Assembly (NCBI GenBank): GCA_035626675.1
Contig: DASPNH010000127.1
Coordinates: forward strand, 1 to 64,000
Direction: 5' to 3'
From: DASPNH01 sp035626675
GTDB taxonomy: Bacteria; Desulfobacterota; Binatia; UBA1149; CAITLU01
DNA: 64,000 bases
The notes under the pieces were generated by a model that worked only from the letters and a program-made list of their open reading frames with translations, was not told the DNA's origin and searched no databases. The stretch's first letter is position 1; each line of letters opens with the position of its first letter. The position numbers and the translations under genes were made by a program. Below are positions 1 through 8,805 of the stretch, piece by piece.

Positions 1-12
1 TCTGCAAACAGC

Positions 13-69
13 CTTAAGGGGACAGTCCCCTTAAGCGGCTCGGAGCCTTAAGGGGACTGTCCCCTTAAG
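13..69. repeat. Two tandem 23-nt palindromes of the GGGGAC/GTCCCC type
   Basis: Two near-identical perfect palindromes lie at 13-35 and 47-69. Each has an 11-bp arm CTTAAGGGGAC around a single central base, A in the first copy and T in the second. A degenerate third copy (GGGGACGGTTCCC) follows at about 86-98, just before the mgtE stop codon. The arrangement resembles REP-like intergenic elements, and two sequence-related inverted repeats occur elsewhere in the window (7967-8027 and 18567-18631). The element could also act as a terminator hairpin for mgtE. No transposase of the RAYT type is present here. Confidence 0.8.
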
Positions 70-104
70 CGCTCAAGCGGCTCGAGGGGACGGTTCCCTG
101 GAAG

Positions 105-1346
105 CTAAAGCAGGAAGACGGTGGCCAGGCCGAGCAGCAGGCCCATGCTGACGATGTCGGTGGCGGTGGTCAGGAAGATGCTCGATGCAGTGGCGGGATC
201 GGCTCCCAGGCGCCGCAGTGCGATCGGCACCATGGCTCCGGAGATGCCGCTGCACATGCAGCTGCCCACCATCGCCACGAAGACGATGCCGGCCAGTGCC
301 AGCGGATTGCTCTCGTTGCCGGCAGTGACGTACATCGCCAGGCCGGCCAGCGCGCCGACGACGACGCCGTTGAGCACGCCGAGCGCCGCCTCCTTGGCCA
401 CGACGGTGATGGGGCTGCGCTCGGCCAGTTCGCCGAGCGTCATTCCACGCAGTGTCACTGCCAGCGCCTGACAGCCGGTGTTGCCGGACTGCCCTGCCAG
501 GATCGGAAGGAACGCGGCGAGCGTGACGATCTTGTCGATGGTGCCCTCGAAGACGCCCACCACCGCGCCGGCGGCGAAGGCGGTCAGCAGGTTGAGGAGC
601 AGCCACGGGTTGCGTAGTCGCAGCGCGCGAGGCCACGGCGTGGACAGGCGCTCCTCCTTCTCGACACCGACCATCGAACCGGCCTGCACGACCAGCTGGA
701 AGACGCGCTGCTGGAAGAGGTCTTCGCCGCGCACCAGCCCCACCAGGCGTCCTTCGTCGCACACGGGATAGACCGGATAGTGGCGCTGCACGGCCTCGTG
801 CATCGCCTCGGCCACCGGCATCTGCCCCGTCAGTGCAAAGGGCTCGCGGATCATGATGTCGGCAAGCGTCAGGCCGGGATCGGCCAGCAGCATCTCGCGC
901 ATGACGACGACGCCGAGCAGGGTACCGTCGGGATCGGTGACGTGGATATAGGTGATGAACGCGGTCTTGACCTGCTCGCGCAGCTCGACGACGGCGTCGC
1001 GGATGGTGGTCTGCGGAGGAAAGACGCCCACGGGCTCGGCCATGAGCCGTCCGACGGTGTTCTCGGGATAGCTGGCGTTGACGTCCCACTGGCGGCGCCG
1101 CGTCTCCGGTACGCGCGAAAGGATGGCCTCGCGCCGGCGGTCGCGGAACTTGCCGAGGATTCGCAGCGCGTGCGGCGGCATCATGCGCGTCAGCATCTCG
1201 GCCACGACGGCGTCGGGCTCGTCGGCGAGCTGCGCGTAGGCGGTCTGCGCCGAGCCGCGCGCGATCTCTCGTTCGATTTCCCGCAGGCGTACGGGATCGG
1301 TAGGGCTGTCGGCGGTCATCGGACCCTCCACGAGCAGGTCGTTCAT
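105..1346 (-). CDS. mgtE: Magnesium transporter MgtE
   Basis: 413-aa Mg2+-gated Mg2+ channel of the inner membrane. The sequence shows a short helical N domain, then a CBS pair (about residues 90-215) that senses cytosolic Mg2+. About five membrane helices follow, with the family pore segment around PILAGQSGNTGCQALAV. The N domain is somewhat short for the family (usual total about 450 aa). I chose the ATG at 1346; another ATG lies at 1319. The same frame stays open to a TTG at 1685 through a 21-bp minisatellite, but that extension is Arg- and Gln-rich, unlike MgtE, and is probably untranslated. The gene stands alone, with the palindromic repeats immediately downstream. Confidence 0.9.
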   Translation of the reverse strand: MNDLLVEGPMTADSPTDPVRLREIEREIARGSAQTAYAQLADEPDAVVAEMLTRMMPPHALRILGKFRDRRREAILSRVPETRRRQWDVNASYPENTVGRLMAEPVGVFPPQTTIRDAVVELREQVKTAFITYIHVTDPDGTLLGVVVMREMLLADPGLTLADIMIREPFALTGQMPVAEAMHEAVQRHYPVYPVCDEGRLVGLVRGEDLFQQRVFQLVVQAGSMVGVEKEERLSTPWPRALRLRNPWLLLNLLTAFAAGAVVGVFEGTIDKIVTLAAFLPILAGQSGNTGCQALAVTLRGMTLGELAERSPITVVAKEAALGVLNGVVVGALAGLAMYVTAGNESNPLALAGIVFVAMVGSCMCSGISGAMVPIALRRLGADPATASSIFLTTATDIVSMGLLLGLATVFLL

Positions 1347-1505
1347 CGCTGGGTATTCGGTAGCGCTGCCGCCCTGCAGAAGGGAGGGCCAGCTCGCATC
1401 TGCCGGCCCCCAACCTGCCGACGTACCCGGATAGTGCAAAGCGCAGGCAGCCGCATCCTCCCCGGGGAGCTTGAATGCGCCGGCGAAGCGGCCGCGACCA
1501 AGCCA

Positions 1506-1631
1506 TGGGCGCTGCTCTCGAGGCGGCAGGTTCTGCTCTTGGAGGCCACGGGTCCGCTCTTCGAGGCGCAGGTTCTGCTCTTGGAGGCCGCGGGTTCCGC
1601 TCTGGAGGCCCGCGGCTTCTGCGCTCGAGCC
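1506..1631. repeat. 21-bp minisatellite, six units, upstream of mgtE
   Basis: Six consecutive 21-bp units start at 1506, 1527, 1548, 1569, 1590 and 1611. Units two and four are identical over all 21 bases (consensus core GGTTCTGCTCTTGGAGGCC) and the others are diverged. Because 21 is a multiple of three, all frames stay open across it. On the minus strand it would read as heptads such as GLQEQNL and RLEERTR, which look coiled-coil-like. It fills much of the 340-bp gap between mgtE and the next gene, which otherwise shows nothing I can name. Confidence 0.8.
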
Positions 1632-1686
1632 AACGCCGGCTCGCCCGGTGCGGCGCCGCTTCCCGAAAAGTGGCGCCGCGTTCAAG

Positions 1687-3051
1687 CTACAGCGGCCCGA
1701 ACTCCGGACAGTTCAGCGTCACGGGCAGCCCGACGGCGAACTGGAGGTCGATCAGCGCATCGGTGGCGTTGATCGAGCCGTTGCTGTTGACGTCGCAGAC
1801 GCACGGCTCACAGGAGCGCAGACCCACCGAGGCGCGCAGGATGGCGCCAGCGTCGACGGCCGTGATGATGCCCATGGCCGTTGCCGGATCCCCGCAATCG
1901 GCAGGACACTCCTGGACCAGCGTCGTCGTCGTAACCGGCAAGGAAGTCGTCGTCTGGAGCGTGGTCGTCGTGGTCGGCTCCGCGGTGGTCGTGGTGACGA
2001 TCGTCGTCGTCGTCGGCGGCAGTGTGGTGGTGGTCTCGGGCAGCGTGGTCGTCGTCGCCGGCAACGTGCTCGTGGTCGTCACCGGTGGCAGGGTCGTTGG
2101 CGGCAGCGTGGTGGTGGTCTCGGGCAGCGTCGTGGTCGTTGGCGGCAGTGTGGTGGTGGTCTGGGGCAGCGTCGTGGTCGTGGGAGCCAGCGTGGTGGTG
2201 GTCTCGGGAACCGTCGTGGTCGTGGGCGCCAGCGTCGAGGTCGTTGCGGGCAGGGTGGTGGTCGTGGTGCACTGCGGAGACGGGACGTTCAGGCAGTTGA
2301 AGGTGCAGCAGTCATCGCCCGCGGTGTTGCCGTCGTCGCATTCCTCGCCTTCGTCGAGCACGTCGTTGCCGCAGAGCTCGTCGGCCTCGACGGTGAAGCC
2401 GGCGTAGCGGACCTGATCCTGCGAGGAGTTGTAGAAGCCGAACGCTCCGGTCGTGAACGTGTCGTCCTGTACCGTCCAGCTTTCCAGGACCATCGAGTCC
2501 GAAACCCTCGTGATCTCGATGGTGAACTCGCCGGGCGTGAACAGCAGGCGGAACTCGTAATCGGTGAAGGAGACCCACGGGATGTCGTTGTGACGCAGCG
2601 GCGTTCCCGTGTCCCACAGATCCAGGCCGGTGGGGTCATCGGGGCACGTGTCGATCTCCTTGATGCTCATGCCCACGTCGGCGACCCCGAAGCCCGTGCC
2701 TGCATCCTGCGTCGCCTTCTTCCAATCGAACAAATAGTACTGGCAGCGATTCTGGTAGCCGAAGACGAAGCCCATGAAGTCGTCGTCGTTGGTCGTATCG
2801 ACGCGCCAGCTTCCGATGATCTCGGTGTTGTCGATGTCGAAGTCGGCCACGAGGATCGACGGGTCGGCGTTGACGATCTGCGTGGCGACCGTGTTGCCAT
2901 CCGACAGCACCCAGCTCGCGTCCGGCTGACTGGCGTGCTCGTACTGCACGACGGTCCAGGTGCTCAGGTCGATGGGGACGGGCGCTGCCGCGGCGGTCGT
3001 CGCGATGCAAAGTCCAAGGCCGAAACCGAAGGAAGCGGACGAGATTCTCAT
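1687..3051 (-). CDS. Secreted protein: thrombospondin-C-like domain, myxococcal Cys motif, Thr-rich linker, dockerin-like end
   Basis: 454-aa exported protein. A signal peptide (residues 1 to about 22, ending TTAAAA) is followed by a lectin-like beta-sandwich resembling the thrombospondin C-terminal fold (about 25-220; GSWRVDTTNDDDFMGFVFGY). A myxococcal-type disulfide motif follows (about 222-255, CGNDVLDEGEECDDGN). Then comes a long low-complexity linker of TTTTLP/TTTTLAP units (about 262-385) and a paired dockerin-like calcium-loop module (about 390-450, DVNSNGSINATDAL). The ATG at 3051 has a GGGGGC stretch just upstream and starts the signal peptide; a longer start at 3072 would spoil it. 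It is divergent from the CAP protein, sharing a 257-bp promoter region. Function is unknown; a cell-surface or matrix role is inferred from architecture. Confidence 0.8.
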   Translation of the reverse strand: MRISSASFGFGLGLCIATTAAAAPVPIDLSTWTVVQYEHASQPDASWVLSDGNTVATQIVNADPSILVADFDIDNTEIIGSWRVDTTNDDDFMGFVFGYQNRCQYYLFDWKKATQDAGTGFGVADVGMSIKEIDTCPDDPTGLDLWDTGTPLRHNDIPWVSFTDYEFRLLFTPGEFTIEITRVSDSMVLESWTVQDDTFTTGAFGFYNSSQDQVRYAGFTVEADELCGNDVLDEGEECDDGNTAGDDCCTFNCLNVPSPQCTTTTTLPATTSTLAPTTTTVPETTTTLAPTTTTLPQTTTTLPPTTTTLPETTTTLPPTTLPPVTTTSTLPATTTTLPETTTTLPPTTTTIVTTTTAEPTTTTTLQTTTSLPVTTTTLVQECPADCGDPATAMGIITAVDAGAILRASVGLRSCEPCVCDVNSNGSINATDALIDLQFAVGLPVTLNCPEFGPL

Positions 3052-3308
3052 GGTTGCCCCCGATGCGCGCACGGCGGCGCGCCGTTGTCATGGCCGGAAG
3101 AAAATCTGTCGTGCTGGAACAGCCGAAGGATGTGCGCGTCCGTGCTCGTTGCGCAACCGGCCGGCTCCCCCGATCGCAGCGATTTCGTGGCATGAACATC
3201 GGATCGATGCCGCCAGTCCGGGCCGACCGATCCCGGCCTGCGGCTACCGCACTTTGCCGATGGCGTGCAGCGCGGCAACGCCGTACAAAGCGTCGTAGGG
3301 GGAATCGT

Positions 3309-5345
3309 TTGCGTATCGAGGACGAAAAGACGCGCCGGCTGCTGGCCGGCGTGCTGGGAATCGTGTTGTTCGCTGCCGTCTCGGGCGCGTCGGCGCAGGA
3401 CGCCCCGCGCCTGTCGCCGCGTCAGATCGAGAACCGTACCGGGCCCCCCGGCGCCGCGGCCGGACAGACCACCATGGCGTGGAACACGGCCAGCCGCAGG
3501 GCCGTGGCCGTTGCCTTCGCCAGGCACTATCTGCCCGGCGTGGAAGCCGAGGCTGGCATCGACTGGGACGGCGACACCGACCAGTGCACGGCTGGCGCGG
3601 TCGGCAGCGATTTTCTCGACGCGACCACGGCGCGCATCAACTACTTTCGTGCCCAGGCCGGAGTTTCGACGATCGCGGGCAATGCCACCCTGAGCGCCCA
3701 GTGCCAGGAGACCGCGCTCGTCATGGCCAGACAGGGCGCGACCTCGCACTATCCGGCGGACGATTTCCCCGGCAATCCCTGCCTTTCGGTCGAGGCCGAA
3801 ACGGCGGCGGCCAAGTCCAATCTTCTCCTCGACTACGTGGGCCCCGCCGCCATCGACCGGCTGATGATCGATCCCGGCGTCAGCAACCGGTACGCCGGCC
3901 ACCGCCGCTGGCTGCTCTATCCGCGCCAGCAGGCGATGGGCAATGGCTCGATCCCGGCGGCCGGCGGTTACCGCGCCGCGCACTGCAATCACGTGATCGG
4001 TTCCTTCAAGCCGGCCACGGCTGCCGCGGCCGTGCCGTGGCCGAACCAAGGTTACGTGCCGTGGCAGGTCGTGCCGGCCGAGGATCAGGATCCGGCGCGA
4101 TGGTCGTTCACCTATCCGGGCGCCGGCTTCGCGTCGGCAACGGTCTCGGTGGAGCGGCTCGGCAAGGATGGCGGCGCGATGTCGGTCATCAAGGAGCAGG
4201 TTGCCAACGGCTACGGCGACAACACGCTGGTCTGGAAGATCGAAGACGTTCCGGCTGCGGCTCCGGAGCGGGACACCACCTACCGCGTAAGCATCGCCGG
4301 CGTCACCGGCGCGAGCCAGGGCAGCTTCGTCTACGACGTCACGGTCATCGATCCGTACGATCTCGGTCTCGACCTGCAGCCGCAGGGGCCCGCGCAGCCC
4401 GGCGTAGGCCTCGCATCGACTTACTCCTTCGACGCGTTCGACGACGCCGATTCCTTCGACGTACGCGTGGCGCGCACCGAGGAGGGAGACTGGACGGAAG
4501 GCGCCGAGGAGGTTCCCGATCCGCACGTCCTCGACCAGACCAGCGGGGGCTACGATCTGTTCTCCACGGCGGTGAAAGCGAGCGGCCAGAGGTCGTTTCA
4601 TCTGGCCGCTCCCGGCCTCGACCATCCCGAGCAGGCTTTTGCCATCGATCGCATCGTGGTGCCTTCGGCCGACAGCGTGCTGCGCTTCAAGAACCTGCGC
4701 CGCTGCGCGTCGGTCGGGTCGGTGCTGCGCGCGCAGGTCTCGCGCGATGGCCAGTCCTGGCAGACCGTGTGGTCGCGCGCCGGTCAGGCGCTGTTGCTTT
4801 GCACCTCGGTCAACTGGGACGCCGCATTCCAGAGCGTCAGCGTTCCGTTGCCGAGCGAGCTGGCAGGCCAGACCGTGCAGGTGCGATTCCAGTACACCAT
4901 CGGCGGGTCGATGGTCTTCGGCGGCACCGGCACCAGCCTCGGCTTCTTCGTCGACGACGTCGAAGTGACCTCGTCGCAGGAACTCGTCGACGCGACTCGT
5001 ACCGAGCTGCCCGCAGGCTCCGATTCCTTTACGCTGACGCCCGAAGAGGAGGGCGAGCTGTGGCTGCAGGTGCGGCCCAGGATCGGCGACGTCCGCTACG
5101 CGTTCAGCACGCCGGCGATCGTCACGGCCGTGACGGCGGCCTTGCTCTGCGGCGACGGCAGCGGTGACGGAAACGTGACCGCGCTCGATGCCCTGCTGGC
5201 GCTCAAGGCCGCGGTCGGTGCGGCTGGCTGCTCGCTGCAGCTATGCGACGTCAACGGCAGCGGCGGGCTGACCGCCAGCGATGCGCTGCTCGTGCTCAAG
5301 TATGCGGTCGGCTCCGACGTCGCGCTGGAATGTCCCGGCGCCTGA
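3309..5345 (+). CDS. Secreted CAP/SCP-domain protein with dockerin-like C terminus
   Basis: 678-aa secreted protein. TTG at 3309 is chosen because AGGGGGA lies about 6 nt upstream and the start gives a clean signal peptide (cleavage after ASA, near residue 26). A CAP (cysteine-rich secretory/SCP-like) domain spans about residues 90-230, recognisable by ARINYFRAQAGV, TSHYP and the HRRWLLYPRQQAMGNG segment. A beta-rich middle region (about 390-560) resembles a carbohydrate-binding or MAM-like jelly roll with RRCASVGSVLRAQVSRDG. The last 65 residues are a dockerin-like duplicated loop (GDGNVTALDALLALKAAVG and DVNGSGGLTASDALLVLK). The in-frame ATG codons further upstream have no signal peptide. 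The following alkB-like gene starts 3 nt after the stop. Confidence 0.82.
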   Translation: MRIEDEKTRRLLAGVLGIVLFAAVSGASAQDAPRLSPRQIENRTGPPGAAAGQTTMAWNTASRRAVAVAFARHYLPGVEAEAGIDWDGDTDQCTAGAVGSDFLDATTARINYFRAQAGVSTIAGNATLSAQCQETALVMARQGATSHYPADDFPGNPCLSVEAETAAAKSNLLLDYVGPAAIDRLMIDPGVSNRYAGHRRWLLYPRQQAMGNGSIPAAGGYRAAHCNHVIGSFKPATAAAAVPWPNQGYVPWQVVPAEDQDPARWSFTYPGAGFASATVSVERLGKDGGAMSVIKEQVANGYGDNTLVWKIEDVPAAAPERDTTYRVSIAGVTGASQGSFVYDVTVIDPYDLGLDLQPQGPAQPGVGLASTYSFDAFDDADSFDVRVARTEEGDWTEGAEEVPDPHVLDQTSGGYDLFSTAVKASGQRSFHLAAPGLDHPEQAFAIDRIVVPSADSVLRFKNLRRCASVGSVLRAQVSRDGQSWQTVWSRAGQALLLCTSVNWDAAFQSVSVPLPSELAGQTVQVRFQYTIGGSMVFGGTGTSLGFFVDDVEVTSSQELVDATRTELPAGSDSFTLTPEEEGELWLQVRPRIGDVRYAFSTPAIVTAVTAALLCGDGSGDGNVTALDALLALKAAVGAAGCSLQLCDVNGSGGLTASDALLVLKYAVGSDVALECPGA

Positions 5346-5348
5346 CGC

Positions 5349-6164
5349 ATGCAAGGGCTGCATTACGACGCGACCTTCGTCTCCCTGGCCGATCGCGCCG
5401 AAATCGTTCAATGGCTTTCGACGATCCGCCCGCTCTGGGAGGATCGCTTCACCGAGCGAGAGGCGCGCGCGGCCGGCGGCCAGCGCCGGCTGCTTCGCCC
5501 CGTCTACTGGCTCGGCAACTGGCAGTTTGCGTGTCTCAACTACTACCGGCCGCCGAGCGGAATCCATGACCGCTGCGTGCGCGGCGAGCCGTATCCTCCC
5601 GTGCTGGCGCGCCTGGTCGCGCGCATCGAGAAGAAGGCGCGGGCGTCTTTCACCGGCGCCGACATGCCGCAGGGCTGGCACCTCAACACGTGTCTGGTCA
5701 ACCTTTACGGCAGCCGCATCGAGGCCGGCGGCAAACGCACCGACACCGCGCGCGTCGGCGAGCATCGCGACGACGAGCCAGGCCCGGTGGCGTCGATCTC
5801 GCTCGGCGAGCGTGCCCTGTTCCAGTTCGTGGCAACGGGCAGGCGCACCGATCCCAAGCGTGTGGTGCACAGCCAATGGCTCGATGACCGCTCGCTGCTG
5901 ATCTTCGGCGGCCACGCCTGGAAGCGCGCGACGGTGCATCGCGTGCTGCGCGTGGACAAGCGCAGCGGCGAGAGTTTCGACGTCCACGTCGAAGGCTTCG
6001 AGACGCGGCGGGTGAACTTCACGTTCCGCTATGTTCCCGACGAGCACATCCTGCCGTACGCGCAGCTCGGCGAGACCGCACGCGCCGACGTGCGCCGCTA
6101 CGTGGAGGAGCTGGCCCGGTCATCGCGCTTCTTCGCCGAGCAGCTCGATGGCAGCCCGCGCTAG
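5349..6164 (+). CDS. AlkB-like 2-oxoglutarate/Fe(II) dioxygenase
   Basis: 271-aa protein of the AlkB superfamily, which oxidatively removes alkyl lesions from nucleic acids or modifies RNA or protein. The expected elements are in order. NLYGS is near residue 118. The iron ligands are H139-x-D141 in VGEHRDDEPG with H197 in RATVHRV. ASISLG lies at about 148, and the 2-oxoglutarate-binding arginine region RRVNFTFRY is at about 220-228. It begins 3 nt after the CAP gene stop and is probably co-transcribed, although the functional link is not obvious. Substrate cannot be told from sequence. Confidence 0.85.
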   Translation: MQGLHYDATFVSLADRAEIVQWLSTIRPLWEDRFTEREARAAGGQRRLLRPVYWLGNWQFACLNYYRPPSGIHDRCVRGEPYPPVLARLVARIEKKARASFTGADMPQGWHLNTCLVNLYGSRIEAGGKRTDTARVGEHRDDEPGPVASISLGERALFQFVATGRRTDPKRVVHSQWLDDRSLLIFGGHAWKRATVHRVLRVDKRSGESFDVHVEGFETRRVNFTFRYVPDEHILPYAQLGETARADVRRYVEELARSSRFFAEQLDGSPR

Positions 6165-6338
6165 GGGCGGGCGCCGAAAGTTCGCAGGATGCCGGGCGGA
6201 GGCGTGAACCGCGCGCGAGCGTCCTCTTTGTACGCTGAGCACGCCGGCTCGCCGACGACGAAGCGGGTCGCCCGCTATCGGCGTCCGCCGCGCGCGCGTG
6301 GCGCCGACTCCTGGTTACGGGTAGACGCTTCCCCCTCC

Positions 6339-7958
6339 ATGATCCGCCTCGATCAGATCAGCATGCAGCACGGGCGCCAGATCCTGTTCCTGGAGGCCAG
6401 CGCCGCCATCCATCGCGGTGAGAAGGTGGGCCTGGTCGGGCCCAACGGCGCGGGGAAGTCGACCATCTTTCGCCTGATCACCGGCGAGGAGCAGCCTGAC
6501 GATGGCCAGATCTCCATCGATCGCGGCGTGACCGTCGGCTACTTCAGCCAGGACGTCGGCGAGATGTCGGGCCGCTCCGTGGTCGCCGAAGTGATGGACG
6601 GTGCCGGCCCGGTTTCCGAGGTCGCGGCCGAGCTGGCACGGCTCGAGCACGACCTGGCCGATCCTGACCAGGCCGACCAGATGGACAAGCTCATCGAGCG
6701 ATACGGCGACGTGCAGTCGCGCTTCGAGGAGCTCGGCGGCTACGAGCTGGAGGCGCGCGCGCGCGAGGTGCTGGCAGGGCTCGGCTTTGCCGAAGCGATG
6801 ATGGACGCCGACGTCGCACTGCTTTCGGGCGGCTGGAAGATGCGCGTGGCGCTTGCCCGCATCCTTCTCATGCGTCCGAGCGCGATGCTGCTGGACGAGC
6901 CTTCCAACCATCTGGACATCGAGTCGCTGATCTGGCTGGAGAACTTCCTGAAGTCCTACGAAGGCGCGCTGCTGATGACCTCGCACGACCGCGAGTTCCT
7001 CAACCGCATCATCGGACGCGTCCTCGAGATCGACGGCGGCGAGCTGGTCAGCTACTCGGGCAACTACGACTTCTACGAGTCGCAGCGCGAGCTCGGCCGT
7101 GCGCAGGCGCAGGCAGCCTACGAGCGCCAGCAGGCCAAGCTGGCAAAGGAGATGCGTTTCATCGAGCGCTTCAAGGCGCAGGCGGCCAAGGCCGCGCAGG
7201 TGCAATCGCGCGTCAAGCAGCTCGACAAGATCGAGAAGCTCGAGCCGCCGAGGCGCCGCGCAACGCTGACCTTCGATTTTCCGCCGTATCCGCGCTCGGG
7301 CGACGACGTCGTCAAGATCGACAAACTGGCCAAGCGTTACGGCGACAGGATCATCTACGACGGGCTCGATCTCATGATCCGGCGCGGCGAGCGGTGGGCC
7401 GTCATGGGCGTAAACGGCGCGGGCAAATCCACGCTGCTCAAGCTCGTGGCCGGCGACAGCGATCCCGACTCCGGTACGGTCAAGATCGGCGCGTCGGTGC
7501 GCCTGGGTTATTTCGCTCAGCACGCCATGGAAGTGCTGCGTCCCGATCGCAGCGTCCTGCAGACCCTCGAAGAGGCGTTTCCGCTGGCCGGCGGCGGCGT
7601 GCTGCGAACGCTCGCCGGATGTTTCGGATTCCCCGGCGACGACGTCGACAAGCCGTGCCGCATTCTGTCGGGCGGCGAGAAGGCGCGCCTGGTGATCGCG
7701 CGCATCCTGTACGACCGGCCGAACTTCCTGGTGCTCGACGAGCCCACCAACCACCTGGACATGGCGACCAAGGAAATGCTCGTGCGCGCACTGGCCGGCT
7801 ACGAAGGCACGATGCTGTTCGTCTCCCACGACCGCCGCTTCCTGGCCGAGGTCTCCAACCGCATCCTGGAGCTCGGCCCCGACGGCCCGGTGACTTACGG
7901 CGGCGGCTACCGCGAATACGTCGAAGCCAGCGGCCACGAAGCCCCCGGCCTCCGCTGA
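6339..7958 (+). CDS. ABC-F family ATPase (YheS/ABCF3-like)
   Basis: 539-aa soluble protein with two ABC ATPase domains and no membrane segments, the layout of ABC-F translation factors that bind the ribosomal E site. First domain: Walker A GPNGAGKS, signature LSGGWKMRVALAR, Walker B LLDEPSNHLD. Second domain: GVNGAGKST, LSGGEKARLVIAR, LVLDEPTNHLD. Between them is the charged linker (about 245-320) with ERFKAQAAKAAQVQSRVKQL, typical of the YheS/ABCF3 branch. I chose ATG 6339, which begins the conserved MIRLDQI; the frame is open further upstream but without family similarity. A GGGGTCAGGTAC repeat follows directly after the stop. Confidence 0.93.
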   Translation: MIRLDQISMQHGRQILFLEASAAIHRGEKVGLVGPNGAGKSTIFRLITGEEQPDDGQISIDRGVTVGYFSQDVGEMSGRSVVAEVMDGAGPVSEVAAELARLEHDLADPDQADQMDKLIERYGDVQSRFEELGGYELEARAREVLAGLGFAEAMMDADVALLSGGWKMRVALARILLMRPSAMLLDEPSNHLDIESLIWLENFLKSYEGALLMTSHDREFLNRIIGRVLEIDGGELVSYSGNYDFYESQRELGRAQAQAAYERQQAKLAKEMRFIERFKAQAAKAAQVQSRVKQLDKIEKLEPPRRRATLTFDFPPYPRSGDDVVKIDKLAKRYGDRIIYDGLDLMIRRGERWAVMGVNGAGKSTLLKLVAGDSDPDSGTVKIGASVRLGYFAQHAMEVLRPDRSVLQTLEEAFPLAGGGVLRTLAGCFGFPGDDVDKPCRILSGGEKARLVIARILYDRPNFLVLDEPTNHLDMATKEMLVRALAGYEGTMLFVSHDRRFLAEVSNRILELGPDGPVTYGGGYREYVEASGHEAPGLR

Positions 7959-7966
7959 ACCGGAAA

Positions 7967-8027
7967 GGGGTCAGGTACTGAAAACGCGGTTTCGGGGTCA
8001 GGTACTGAAAATGCGGTACCTGACCCC
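7967..8027. repeat. Direct and inverted GGGGTCAGGTAC repeats
   Basis: GGGGTCAGGTACTGAAAA occurs twice in direct orientation (from 7967 and from 7994), followed each time by a base and GCGGT. The second copy also forms a perfect 12-bp inverted repeat with GTACCTGACCCC at 8016-8027 across a 10-nt loop. It sits between the convergent ABC-F and membrane-protein genes. It has the same GGGGnC ... GnCCCC logic as the repeats at 13-69 and 18567-18631, suggesting a dispersed REP-like family; it may also serve as a bidirectional terminator. Confidence 0.8.
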
Positions 8028-8102
8028 GCCGCGCCGCACGGATTGGACGCACCAGCAGAGAGGCGGAGTCGACGTAGCAGGGCCCGGCGCCCGCCGCGCG
8101 CA

Positions 8103-8627
8103 TCAGTGCCGCAGATGCATCCGATGGTGATGCATGCCGCGGGCTGCGCGCTCGTCGACGGCCTTCTCTTCTGCCGGCTGCACCTCGCCGGTGATCGTCG
8201 CCAGCGTCACGCCATAGACCGCATGCACCAGATACGATGCGAAGATCGCCATCGCAGGACTGGGCAGATTGCTCGAGAAGAACCCCATCCCGAACATCGG
8301 CTTGAACAGCACCTCGACGACCGTTGCCAGCCCGAGGCCCATCAGCAGTCCCCTCTGCCACGCCGGTCCCGGCAGCTCGCGGCCGAGGAACATCGCGTAG
8401 ATGTGCGGGAACAGCACGGCGCCGAAGTTGAAGTGCCACGCCATCATGACCCACCAGCTCCAGCTGAATCGCGCCGGCTCGTTCTCGAAGAGAATTCCAC
8501 CGAACAGCTCGTTGAGGCCGGATTGCGGATAGCCGATCGCGGCGAATGCATAGACGAGGATGGTCACGAGCAGCGTGCCGGCAAAGCCGGCTGCCATCGC
8601 GCGGGGTATGTGGGCGTTGTACGACAT
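8103..8627 (-). CDS. Small four-helix membrane protein
   Basis: 174-aa integral membrane protein that I do not assign to a named family. Four hydrophobic segments are visible (about residues 11-32, 57-82, 90-115 and 125-148). The C terminus is histidine-rich (HHHRMHLRH), possibly metal-binding. ATG at 8627 begins MSYNAHIPRA; the RNA upstream reads CAGGAGCCAAGCG, giving a ribosome-binding site. It is convergent with the ABC-F gene and lies upstream of nothing obvious. The 178-bp gap toward the PhyH gene holds nothing recognisable. Confidence 0.75.
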   Translation of the reverse strand: MSYNAHIPRAMAAGFAGTLLVTILVYAFAAIGYPQSGLNELFGGILFENEPARFSWSWWVMMAWHFNFGAVLFPHIYAMFLGRELPGPAWQRGLLMGLGLATVVEVLFKPMFGMGFFSSNLPSPAMAIFASYLVHAVYGVTLATITGEVQPAEEKAVDERAARGMHHHRMHLRH

Positions 8628-8805
8628 CGCTTGGCTCCTGAGAGGCTTTCTTGAAGGACGCGACGTAGTCGAGCGCGTCGTTCCACTGCTTCAGAAGCGA
8701 CGAGCCAGCACGCGCATCCTTGGAGTTTCAGCGATCGAAATGCTCGTCCGGGTGCTGCATGGCGGCGCGCGCGGCGCGTCACCGCCTACATCGGGTGAAC
8801 CCGCC

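Noticed and set aside
1347..1685. N-terminal extension of MgtE from TTG 1685
   Set aside because: The extension is low-complexity and repeat-derived and unlike known MgtE N domains; ATG 1346 or 1319 is more plausible, though the extension is kept as a question in the findings.
6315..7937. 540-codon minus-strand frame opposite the ABC-F gene
   Set aside because: Mirror of codon usage; the sense strand carries both Walker motifs and signatures.
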